Source: Burkholderiaceae bacterium (GTDB taxonomy: Bacteria > Pseudomonadota > Gammaproteobacteria > Burkholderiales > Burkholderiaceae_C). From it: a DNA stretch of 33,028 nucleotides. Within the stretch, counting starts at the first letter, position 1. The number at the start of each line of letters is the position of its first letter. The notes beneath the pieces were generated by a model, which was not told where the DNA came from, did not search any database, and worked only from the letters and a program-made list of their open reading frames with translations. Location of the stretch: assembly GCA_014879655.1 (NCBI GenBank), contig JACSRS010000044.1, positions 1 to 33,028 on the forward strand, given 5' to 3'. Made by a program: the position numbers and the translations under genes. Shown one piece after another: positions 15,226-23,000 of this stretch.

Positions 15226-16194
15226 ATGAATGAATTCAAGCGATGGCGCTGGTGGGCCGTGCTGGCCTTGCCATTGGCCGTGATCGTGCTCAACAGCTTT
15301 GGCCCTGACGGCTGGCGCGAACCGGCCACCCGGCTGGTGTGGCTCAGCTGGTCAGCGCTGGCCGTGGCGCTGGCATGGAGCGCCAGCAAGGCCTTGTTTG
15401 ACTACGCCCACGGTCGCGAGGCATGGGTGAAGGCCATGGAGCACCCCATCGGCGCGGGCATTGCCTTTGCCGGCCTGTGCGTGCTGCGTGCGGTGCTGTT
15501 CTGGGGCATCGTCAACTTTTCTGCGCGGGCGGCCGATGACCCGGCCACCTACGTGCCGGCACCGGCCCACGAGCTGGCCAGCGTGGCCCGGGCTGAGATT
15601 GACCGCACCTGGCCGCAGATGCCCCGGCGCAGCTACCTGGGTGCGCTGGTCGAAAAAGAAACCTGCATCACCCTGCGCCACCGCAGTTGCTGGAGCCCGG
15701 CCGCACGGCTCAAAACCAGCCGGGAAGAAGGCGCCGGCCTGGGCCAGATCACCCGCGCCTGGCACGCTGATGGCCGGCTGCGCTTTGACGCCCTGGCCGA
15801 GGCCCGCGCGCTCGATCCACACGCCCTGGCCGAGCTGGACTGGGTGAGCGTGTACCAGCGGGCAGACCTGAACTTTCGCGCGGCGCTGGTCAAGCTGCGC
15901 CAGTGTGATGCCCAGCTGCGCCGCCTGGGCAACTTTGCTGACCTGACGCGCGTGGCGTTTTGCGACGCCGCCTACAACGGCGGCTGGGCCGGCCTGCAGC
16001 AAGACCGCCGGTTGTGCCAGCTCACCCCCGGCTGCGACCCGGCGCAGTGGTTTGGCCACGTAGAGCACACCAGTGGCAAAAGCCGCCAGCGCTGGCAAGG
16101 CTACGGCCAGAGCGCGTTTGAGATCAACCGCGCCCACGTGGCCGCCACCGTGCGCGAGCGGCGGCTCAAATACGCGCTGCTGCTGGGGGTGTGA
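15226..16194 (+). CDS. Holin-like membrane region fused to a lytic transglycosylase
   Basis: The start at 15226 (MNEFKRWRWW) follows a strong GGAGGA ribosome site; the frame is open to 15187, but that part lies in the terminator. The 322-residue protein has three hydrophobic segments (about residues 9-25, 37-55 and 76-98) like a phage holin, then a periplasmic-type domain. That domain has features of the SLT-like transglycosylase fold: a Glu in LVEKETC (143 or 145), the segment EEGAGLGQITRAW (168-179) and AAYNGG (248-253). Such an enzyme cleaves murein glycan strands. Six or more cysteines in the enzyme domain suggest disulfides. The fusion could let one protein both reach and cut the wall. 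The gene opens the lysis cassette. Whether it also forms holes is unproven. Confidence 0.75.
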   Translation: MNEFKRWRWWAVLALPLAVIVLNSFGPDGWREPATRLVWLSWSALAVALAWSASKALFDYAHGREAWVKAMEHPIGAGIAFAGLCVLRAVLFWGIVNFSARAADDPATYVPAPAHELASVARAEIDRTWPQMPRRSYLGALVEKETCITLRHRSCWSPAARLKTSREEGAGLGQITRAWHADGRLRFDALAEARALDPHALAELDWVSVYQRADLNFRAALVKLRQCDAQLRRLGNFADLTRVAFCDAAYNGGWAGLQQDRRLCQLTPGCDPAQWFGHVEHTSGKSRQRWQGYGQSAFEINRAHVAATVRERRLKYALLLGV

Positions 16195-16196
16195 TC

Positions 16197-16280
16197 ATGG
16201 CGAAAGCACTGCCCATCATCGTCGCCGCCATCTTCATGGCCTTGCTGCTGTTTGGCCGCATCGAGGGGTGGCCGTTTTGA
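16197..16280 (+). CDS. 27-residue one-TM peptide in the lysis cassette
   Basis: A short ORF (MAKALPIIVAAIFMALLLFG, then RIEGWPF) starts two bases after the stop of the transglycosylase gene and its TGA overlaps the ATG of the Rz gene by one base. A GGGGGTG stretch is placed 5-11 bases before its ATG and can act as a ribosome site. The peptide is one hydrophobic helix with a basic residue near the N-terminus. Its placement and coupling suggest a real gene. It may modulate hole formation or membrane insertion, but there is no direct evidence. The alternative is a leader that couples translation of Rz. Confidence 0.55.
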   Translation: MAKALPIIVAAIFMALLLFGRIEGWPF

Positions 16281-16645
16281 TGCTCTACACCCACGCAGCT
16301 GCCGCCATTGCCGGCGCCGTCATCGCTGGGGCCGTCGCCTGGAACGTCAACGGCTGGCGCCATGAGGCCAAGGAAGCCGAGCGCCTGGCGGCGCAGATTG
16401 AGCATGCCCGCATGAACGAGCGGGCGGCTGACCAGGGCGCGGCCGGCCATGAGGCCGACAAGGCGCGCATCCGTACCCAATACATCACCCTCACCGAGGA
16501 GGTCGAACGTGTGGTTCAAAAGCCTGTTTATCGCGACGTGTGCCTGGATGATGACGGCCTGCGCATCCTCGCCGGTGCCATCACCGGTCAACCCGCCGCC
16601 GGCCAGCCTGCGCCAGCCGTGCCCCGACCTGAACCAGCCCGCTGA
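16280..16645 (+). CDS. i-spanin (Rz-like)
   Basis: The 121-residue product has an N-terminal hydrophobic helix (about residues 5-20), then a long charged helix with coiled-coil pattern (EAKEAERLAAQIEHARMNER, then ADQGAAGHEADKARIRTQY). The next segment, TLTEEVERVVQKPVYRDVCL then DDDGLRILAGAI, is typical of Rz inner-membrane spanins. Rz joins with the lipoprotein Rz1 to fuse inner and outer membranes at the last step of lysis in gram-negative hosts. The ATG overlaps the stop of the 27-residue ORF by one base. The gene for Rz1 starts inside it in another frame, a hallmark arrangement. The lysis cassette is thus complete except that the holin is only represented by the fused membrane region. Confidence 0.85.
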   Translation: MLYTHAAAAIAGAVIAGAVAWNVNGWRHEAKEAERLAAQIEHARMNERAADQGAAGHEADKARIRTQYITLTEEVERVVQKPVYRDVCLDDDGLRILAGAITGQPAAGQPAPAVPRPEPAR

Positions 16646-16748
16646 CGGCACCGGCGCGTCGGTGCTGAAGTGGTCGCTGGCCACCGTGCACGCCTACCGC
16701 GAGTGCCAGAGCCGGCACCGTCGGCTGGTGCAGGCCTGGCCGGGTTAG
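16509..16748 (+). CDS. o-spanin lipoprotein (Rz1-like), GTG start, overlapping Rz
   Basis: Nested in the +1 frame relative to Rz, this ORF starts at the GTG 16509, with a strong GAGGAGG ribosome site at 16495-16501. The frame is open further upstream to 16449, but the residues then lack a signal peptide. From GTG the product begins MWFKSLFIATCAWMMTACAS: a short signal peptide with a lipobox-like MTAC, making Cys18 the lipidated residue. A proline-rich segment follows (PVPSPVNPPPASLRQPCPDL), the usual Rz1 signature. It is 79 residues long and ends beyond the Rz stop. Its stop codon overlaps the stop of the convergent methyltransferase gene (TTAG at 16745-16748). Confidence 0.85.
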   Translation: MWFKSLFIATCAWMMTACASSPVPSPVNPPPASLRQPCPDLNQPADGTGASVLKWSLATVHAYRECQSRHRRLVQAWPG

Positions 16749-19561
16749 GGCGTGGCTGCTGCCGTGCGCCGCCGCCTCGTGCGCTGCGGGGCCACCGGCA
16801 GCAGGCTGGTGATGCGCTGGTACAGCTCGAACAAAAAGGCCACGCGCTCGGCGTCAGACTTGTAAGCCTTCTTGCCGCCGCTGGGCTCATAGGCTTTGTC
16901 CACGGCCGCATCGAGCTTCTGGTGGGCCTTGAGCAGCGCCGCCGGCATGGTCAGCGGGTCGTACAGGTCGGCCAGCGTGGCGGGGGTTGGGCCGGTCTGG
17001 AACTGGGCCCGGGCGTCCAGCACGCCCTGCGCGGCGGCTTCGATGGCCCGGCGCTGCGCGTCGGTGGGCGACTCGGGCCAGGGGAAGTTGTTGTAGACGA
17101 TGTCCTTTGAGTAGCGGTAGTCGCTCTTAAGCCGGCCACAGGTGTAGCGCGCCCACGCGTTGTGCATGGTGCTGGAGAGAATGCCGAAGTGAAAGGTTGT
17201 GGCGCCCGTGACCATATGCGCAGAATCGCTGGTTAGTGTGGGTCCCGGGACATAGCCCATCGGAATAACCATCCGCCGCTCCGAAGACACTCGTGGTATG
17301 AGCAAATATGGCGTGGTCGGCATGTTCTCGACATGAAACCTTGTCGGAGTGGAGGCCAGCCGCTGAGTCGGAGCGCTGCGGCTCGCCAGCCTGAAGGCTT
17401 TCACAGCTTGCACTCGCTTCATGGCCTCGGGCATGGCTCGCAGTTCAGCAGGCGGGCAATCGCCCAGCCAGAGGCACCAGCGTTCGTAGCCGTTCAGAAA
17501 TTCGACCGACCCGAGCCAGCGACGAAACCACTTTTTGCTGGCGGGCTCCCTCGCGATGAAGGCGTCGCGCTCCTCAGGGGTGAACAGGTAGTTGCCGTCA
17601 TCAATGGGCTTGTTGCCGATGCCGATTTCGGGCACATCGCAGATCGGTCGTGAGCGCCGGGGTAGCACCACATCCGGCGCATCAACCAGGTAGGGGTTGA
17701 TGTTGGCTGCCGCCACCGCATGCGGCTCGCCCCGGATGTCGTCGTATTCAAAGATCAGCTTGCCCGGCCGGTCCTGAAGGCCAAAACCAATGATCACGCA
17801 ATGCACCGCCGCGTTGCCGCGCGCCTCGTTGCTCCAACTGAACGTGCGGTGCGCAAACTGAATGTGCATGCCCTGCGCCAGCAGCCAGCCCCACAGCACG
17901 CCAACCTGTTCGCCCTGGGTGATGCTGTTGGTGGAGACAAAGGCGCAGCGGGTGCGTGCCGCTTCACTTCCGGCCCCGGGCACCAGCAAATAGCGCGCCG
18001 CCTTCACATACCAGGCGGCCACAAAATCCAGCAGCCCGGCGTTGTCGATGCCGGCAAACACGACCCGCGTGTCGTCGCGCTGGGCGTCGTCCATGTACTT
18101 GGCACCCACAAACGGCGGGTTCCCCAGCACATGGCTGCACTGCTGCGCCGGCAGCACGTCGTTCCAGTCCAGCCGCAGGGCGTTGCCGTGCACGATGTGC
18201 GGGCTGGTCTTGAGCGGGATGCGGGCGAAGTACTGGCCAAACTCTTCGCTCACCCGCAGGTTCATCTGGTGGTCCACCAGCCACAGCGCCACCTGGGCGA
18301 TCTGCGCCGGGAATTCCTCGATCTCGATGCCGTAGAACTGGTCCACGTCCACGCCGATCAGGCTGTGCACGTCCACGCTTTGCTGGCCGGCGTGCCCGCT
18401 CAGTTCGTGGCTGGCGCGCAGCACCTGCAGCTCCAGCGCGCGCAGCTCGCGGTAGCTGATCACCAGAAAATTGCCGCAGCCGCAGGCCGGGTCAAAAAAC
18501 GTCAGCGCCCGCAGCTTCTTGTGGAACTCGAACAGCCGGTTGCGGTTGCCCCTGACCCGCTCGAATTCGGCGTGCAGCTCGTCCAGAAACAGCGGCCCGA
18601 TCAGCTTGCGGATGTTTTCCTCGCTGGTGTAGTGCGCGCCCAGGTTGCGGCGGGCCTGCTCGTCCATGATGCTCTGGAACAGGCTGCCAAAGATGGCCGG
18701 GCTGATGGCCGACCAGTCGAGCGCGCAGGCGTCCAGCAGCGCCTCGCGCATCGCGGCGGTGAAGTCGGCCATCGGCAGCGGCTCTTCAAACAGCCGGCCG
18801 TTGATGTAGGGCAGGGCGGCAATCTGCGCGTCCAGTGCGTGGCTGCGGCGGGTCTCGGCGGTGTTCAGCGCCTGGAACACCTGCGCCAGGCGCGAGCCCA
18901 GGTCGGAGCCGTCGGGTGCGGTTCGCTCCTCCACGAATGCGCGGAAGGCTTGCGCCGGCTGAAAGATGCCGGTGTCGTCGGCAAACAGGCAAAACAGCAG
19001 CCGCACCAGCAGCACCTCAAGCGGGTGGCCGGTGTAGCCGCTGGCCTTGAGCGCATCGTGCAGCCGGCCTAGTGCGGAGGCCGCCTGGATGTTCACCGGG
19101 TCCTGCGCCTGGATCTCCTGCACCTTGTAGCCGGCAATGAAGCCGAACTGCCGGATGTGCTTGTGCAGGTCTTTCAGCGCGAACTCGATGGTGTCGCCGC
19201 TGGTCAGGCGGTGCACCCGGAACCGGGCAAAGTCGCACACCACGATGATCTGCGGCAGATCGCGCTCGGCCAGGCCGGGGAAGTAGCCCAGCGCCTGGTC
19301 AAAGGCGGCGTCCAGATCCTTGCCGCGCGACTTCTGCTCCACCAGCAGCATGCCCGGCCAGAACAGGTCGACAAAGCCCTGGCCACCACCGTGCTTCTTC
19401 ACGTTCAGCTCGAACGTGGCCACCCGCTTGTCGGTGACGCCGAAGATCTCGAAAAAGGCGATCCAGAACGGCTTGGCCTGGCTGTTCTCGTTGCTGGCGT
19501 CGGCCCATTCCCGGCTGAACGCCATGGCGCGCGACTTGATTTCGTTCCAGGACAAAGGCAT
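16745..19561 (-). CDS. MmeI-like type IIL restriction-methylation enzyme
   Basis: The 938-residue enzyme matches the MmeI family in size and order. The N-terminal domain has the nuclease motif D-x9-E-x-K (Asp65, Glu75, Lys77, within VDLFWPGMLLVEQKSRG), so it appears competent to cut DNA. A helical spacer leads to the gamma-class N6-adenine methyltransferase: motif I FDPACGCGNFL (356-366) and NPPF (481-484). The target-recognition region lies about 600-820, and a helical C-terminus follows. Family members cleave about 20 bases from an unmethylated site and protect the host by methylating one strand. The gene is convergent with the lysis genes and has a GGGAG ribosome site before its ATG. Upstream are a LexA box and the divergent 121-codon gene. 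The recognition sequence cannot be read from the protein. YeeA-type methyltransferases lacking the nuclease motif are the alternative, but the motif is intact here. Confidence 0.88.
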   Translation of the reverse strand: MPLSWNEIKSRAMAFSREWADASNENSQAKPFWIAFFEIFGVTDKRVATFELNVKKHGGGQGFVDLFWPGMLLVEQKSRGKDLDAAFDQALGYFPGLAERDLPQIIVVCDFARFRVHRLTSGDTIEFALKDLHKHIRQFGFIAGYKVQEIQAQDPVNIQAASALGRLHDALKASGYTGHPLEVLLVRLLFCLFADDTGIFQPAQAFRAFVEERTAPDGSDLGSRLAQVFQALNTAETRRSHALDAQIAALPYINGRLFEEPLPMADFTAAMREALLDACALDWSAISPAIFGSLFQSIMDEQARRNLGAHYTSEENIRKLIGPLFLDELHAEFERVRGNRNRLFEFHKKLRALTFFDPACGCGNFLVISYRELRALELQVLRASHELSGHAGQQSVDVHSLIGVDVDQFYGIEIEEFPAQIAQVALWLVDHQMNLRVSEEFGQYFARIPLKTSPHIVHGNALRLDWNDVLPAQQCSHVLGNPPFVGAKYMDDAQRDDTRVVFAGIDNAGLLDFVAAWYVKAARYLLVPGAGSEAARTRCAFVSTNSITQGEQVGVLWGWLLAQGMHIQFAHRTFSWSNEARGNAAVHCVIIGFGLQDRPGKLIFEYDDIRGEPHAVAAANINPYLVDAPDVVLPRRSRPICDVPEIGIGNKPIDDGNYLFTPEERDAFIAREPASKKWFRRWLGSVEFLNGYERWCLWLGDCPPAELRAMPEAMKRVQAVKAFRLASRSAPTQRLASTPTRFHVENMPTTPYLLIPRVSSERRMVIPMGYVPGPTLTSDSAHMVTGATTFHFGILSSTMHNAWARYTCGRLKSDYRYSKDIVYNNFPWPESPTDAQRRAIEAAAQGVLDARAQFQTGPTPATLADLYDPLTMPAALLKAHQKLDAAVDKAYEPSGGKKAYKSDAERVAFLFELYQRITSLLPVAPQRTRRRRTAAATP

Positions 19562-19605
19562 GGATCGGCTCCCTTTCTCAACGCGCCATCGTAGCCTGCA
19601 TGGTG

Positions 19606-19621
19606 CTGTATGCTTTCACAG
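19606..19621. promoter_or_regulatory. LexA (SOS) box
   Basis: The sequence CTGTATGCTTTCACAG matches the CTGT-N8-ACAG consensus of beta/gammaproteobacterial LexA exactly, with TA on the right as in the longer consensus. It ends one base before the ATG at 19623 and lies 44 bp upstream of the divergent methyltransferase ATG. LexA binding here should repress the plus-strand gene and may affect the minus-strand gene. It is palindromic, so both strands read the same. Confidence 0.8.
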
Positions 19622-19622
19622 T

Positions 19623-19988
19623 ATGTGGTGCGAAGTGATCGTCTTGCGAAACGCCGGGGTGCGGCTGCGCAAGGCCGACTGGCCAGCGCCTGTGCGGGGT
19701 GACTTGCGGATCTCGGACTGGGATGGTGCCAGCAACTCCTTCAAGCGCCATGTGCGCCAGGCCGAGCTGTGGGGCGACGACCACCCAACCATCAAGCGCC
19801 TGCTGCGGGTGCCCATTTTTGACCCGGTGATCCTGCGAACCGTGAACGATGGCTTTCTGCTCTCGGGCATCGAGCTCGACTCGTCAGACAGTGGGCGGGT
19901 GGTGGCCGAGCACGTCCAGATCTGGTTGTGCCGGCCTGTTGGCGCCGCATCGTCCAAGGCTGATCATGTGTCAGTGATACTAAATTGA
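19623..19988 (+). CDS. Conserved phage hypothetical, candidate SOS-controlled gene
   Basis: The 121-residue protein starts MWCEVIVLRNAGVRLRKADW and contains PAPVRGDLRISDWDGASNSF and a segment ELWGDDHPTIKRLLRVPIFD, with a C-terminal HVQIWLCRPV. I associate this pattern with small hypothetical proteins in prophages, but I know no function. No signal peptide or membrane segment is visible. The LexA box ends one base upstream of the ATG and covers the place of a ribosome site, so the message may be leaderless or the real start may be the GTG a few codons later. The gene diverges from the type IIL enzyme gene and ends about 30 bp from the tRNA fragment. A role in SOS-linked prophage control or defence is a guess. 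Confidence 0.65.
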   Translation: MWCEVIVLRNAGVRLRKADWPAPVRGDLRISDWDGASNSFKRHVRQAELWGDDHPTIKRLLRVPIFDPVILRTVNDGFLLSGIELDSSDSGRVVAEHVQIWLCRPVGAASSKADHVSVILN

Positions 19989-20018
19989 TACGAACGAATG
20001 ATTTCACCTAGGACGGCG

Positions 20019-20038
20019 ATCCATTGAACTACGGCGGC
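20019..20038 (-). pseudogene. tRNA 5' end fragment, candidate attachment-site relic
   Basis: On the minus strand the 20 bases from 20038 leftward read like a tRNA 5' end: a seven-base acceptor arm, then TA, then GTTCAATGGAT of the D-arm. The D-arm does not close (no GAAC follows), and no T-arm or acceptor 3' half is found downstream. The pattern fits a betaproteobacterial tRNA-Arg, possibly the CCU isoacceptor because TCCTA follows nearby. It marks the border between the phage region on the left and tamB on the right. The attachment-site role is an inference. Confidence 0.55.
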
Positions 20039-20049
20039 AAGGGTGGGTA

Positions 20050-20079
20050 ATTGTAAGGGCCTGTGCTCGGTCGGGTCAG
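20050..20079 (-). promoter_or_regulatory. Orphan promoter of the truncated tRNA
   Basis: On the minus strand a TACAAT -10 box (plus 20050-20055) is placed 18 bp from a CTGACC -35-like hexamer (plus 20074-20079). The tRNA 5' end at 20038 lies 11 bases downstream of the -10 box, as expected when a short leader is removed by RNase P. The -35 overlaps the tamB stop. The promoter now reads into the prophage. Confidence 0.5.
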
Positions 20080-23000
20080 TCGTAGCGGATGGTGAAGATC
20101 AGGTCGACCGAGGCGTGTTCGCCGGTGCGCGCCCGCAAGGTCAGCCGGCGCGTCAGGTCGTAGAAGATCGAGAACGATCCCATTGTGCCGGTCAGGCTTT
20201 GTTCGTAAGCGATGTAGAAATCCTTGGTGAGTCGCTTGCCCAGCGTGAGTGCGGCCGCATTGGTGGTGCCGTCGCTGTTGCTCGATTCACCGCTCACCGA
20301 CACTTCGTCCAGCCCGATGGCCTCAGTCAGGTCGCTGGTCGGGCTCTTGCCGTTGGTGCCCAGCAGGGCCAGCGCCGCCTGTTGCAGCAGGGCTGCATCT
20401 GAACCACTGCCCGAGGATCCGCGACCGAGCAGCAGCCACGACAGCTTTTCGGCGTCCGGCATATCCGGCTCCGAGAACAGCCTCACGCGCGGCGACAGCA
20501 CCGTGCCGGTGATTTCGACGCCCACTTTCTGCGTGGAGTTGGCCCGCACCGCCCGGATTTCGAGCGCCGGGTTGTCAAAGGGCCCTGAAAAGCGCAACAC
20601 GCCGTCTTCGATGGCCAGTTGCTGCCCATAGGCCTTGTAGGTGCCATCGATGGTGCGGATCTGGCCGAACAGACGCGGCGCCAGCGTGCCGCGCGTGACG
20701 TGGTTCAGCACCAGACGGCCTTCCAGCCGCGTCGCCAGGCCGTGGCCGCGCACGCGGAAATCCTTGCCCAGGTCCAGGGTGACAGAAACATCGGGCATCA
20801 CCTTCACCTGCCCAGGCGTCACTTCCAGAGCCGCGCGCTTGGTAGCGCCGGCGACCCTGCTGCGCACCACCACGTCCGACCCGAGCCTGGGCGTGGTGTC
20901 CTCGGGCAGGATGAACAGGGCCTGGTCAGCGGTCAGTGTGCCTCGCAGCACGAACTGGGCGTCCTTCAGCTGAGCTTGGAGATCGCCCGACACCGCCAGC
21001 CGCAGGTCGGAGCGGGTACTGAGGCGCAGACCCTGGGCCTTCACGTCCAGTTCCATCAGCACGGCTTTGACACCGCCAGCTGCGTCCAGCGGGGGCCACA
21101 GCGCGAAACCGCTGGCGCTCAGCTCGCCACCGCCGCCCTTGGCGTCGCCCGCGCCGCGGATGCTGAACGACTCAATGTTGACGCGCTGGCCCTCAAGGCT
21201 GGCGCGCAGGCGGCCCTTGCTGAAGTCGATGCCATCAACGGCCGAGCGCACGGCGAGATCCTCGGCTTGGAGCTGACCGCTCCATTGGGGTGCCGCGCGG
21301 GTGCCAGCCAGCGTGGCCTTCCCATCCAGCGTGCCACGCAGGCGCCAGCCCGGCGGTGCCAGCACCGACCAGCCGCCAATGCGCGGCAGCTTTGCGGTCA
21401 GCTGGCCATTGACGGGGGCGTTGTCAGTCCAGCTCCACTGCCCGTTCTCGCGGGTCAGTTGGGTGCCCACGACGGCATCCAGGCGACCGCCGCGGGTGCT
21501 GTCCCAGACCAGATTGGCCGTCACCGCTTCGTTGTCGACGGACAGGTCCAGCCTTGCCTCGCGCAGGCCCGAGGTCAGCTGTACCGCGCTCTCGTCTTCG
21601 CCCTGCAGCCGCAGGTCGCCACTGCGGCGCGCCATAGACGCGCGCAGGCGCAGTTGGCTGCCCATGCTGATATCCCACTGGCCGCCGAGCATCAGATCGC
21701 CGCCGAGGTTCCAGTTGCCACCGGTGTTGTCGACCAGCGACCCGAGCCAGGCGAGTGGCACTTCGTCGATTTCGCCCTGGCTGCGCCAGTTCAGTGCGCC
21801 AGCTCGGTCTCGCGAGCCGGTGACGGTTTGCCACTGCAGGCGAACCTTGCCCGGCTGGGGCCCGGTCAGCGCCAGTGCACCGGCCGAAACCGACAGTGCC
21901 TGCGTCGCCGTGCCGGGTTGCCAGGCAGCCGACAGGGGTTGCTCCAGCTGCAAGGTCCAGCTGCCGGCCACGCGACTATCCTGCATCTCGAAGCGGGTGG
22001 TACCGACACGGGCCTGCCAGCCACCGTCGCTGGTGCGCCCGCCGCTGGCACTGATCTGGCCGTTGTACCGCATCGATCCGTTCGCGGCCTGGCCGCGTGC
22101 CTCCAGCGTCAGTGTTGCCAGCGTGCCCTGCAGGTCAGCGCGCAGGTCGCTGAACCGCCAGCTGGCGGTGGTGGCGGTGCCCGACGCCATCGCCGTCAGC
22201 TCGGGGACGGCCAGCGTCGCCTGCAGGCGCAGCGCCTGCCCCTGGTTGTTCCAGCCACCCTGCCAGCTGCCGGTCAGGTCGGCGGTGCCGGCGGCCCGGT
22301 AGGGCTTCAACGCCGGGCCCAGCACCGGCCAGCGCGCCAGCCATCGGGTTCCTGCCGCTGCATCTGCGAGCTTCAGCTGAATCGTGCCCTGACCCGCGTT
22401 GGGGCTGATGGCTCCGGACAGGTTGCCCTCGCCACCCGGAAACTTCAGCAAAAGCTCGCCCTGTGTGGCCAGTGTCTTGACGTTGATCGACAGCTTGCTG
22501 GCAAGCGATTCGTCCTGGCTTTGCACGTCCAGCGTGGTGAGCCGCAACACGGGCGCTTGCCAGACACCCTGCGCTTTCAGCGACTGGATGGCCAGTTGCG
22601 TCAACGGGCCCGTCGGCGCCGCGACTGCCTGCTTGCTGGCCAGAATCTGGACGTCGAATTCAATGCCTTCGCGGCTTTGCCGGGCGTCAATCTTTCCGTC
22701 CAGCGCGTTGTGCGCCATGCGACTGTCGACGCGGGCAATGTCGATGCCCTTGAAGCGCACGTTGGCCACCCACGCAGCACTGGCTTCCACGAATTTCCCC
22801 TGTGCTTCGGCCTCGCCGCCTGCACCACTGGCTTTCAGGGATTCGACCAGCCATTGGCGGCCATCGCTCCGGGCCGTTGCTCGAAGCGTCTGCAGTGGCA
22901 AGTGTTGCTGATCCCAGGTGCCCGGCTCGGCGTTCTCAGCCCGAACCTGGGCCATCCACCCGCCCTTGCCAACCGGTTCCACGGTCGCTCCACCGCTCAA

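Noticed and set aside
15170-15233. Short ORF MTAPNAARLVRAFF across the terminator
   Set aside because: It reads through a clear terminator hairpin and T-run, and ends inside the start of the lysis gene. No ribosome site or conserved feature.
20008-20038. Complete tRNA gene on the minus strand at the prophage border
   Set aside because: No closing D-stem, T-arm or acceptor 3' half is found downstream, so only a fragment is supported.
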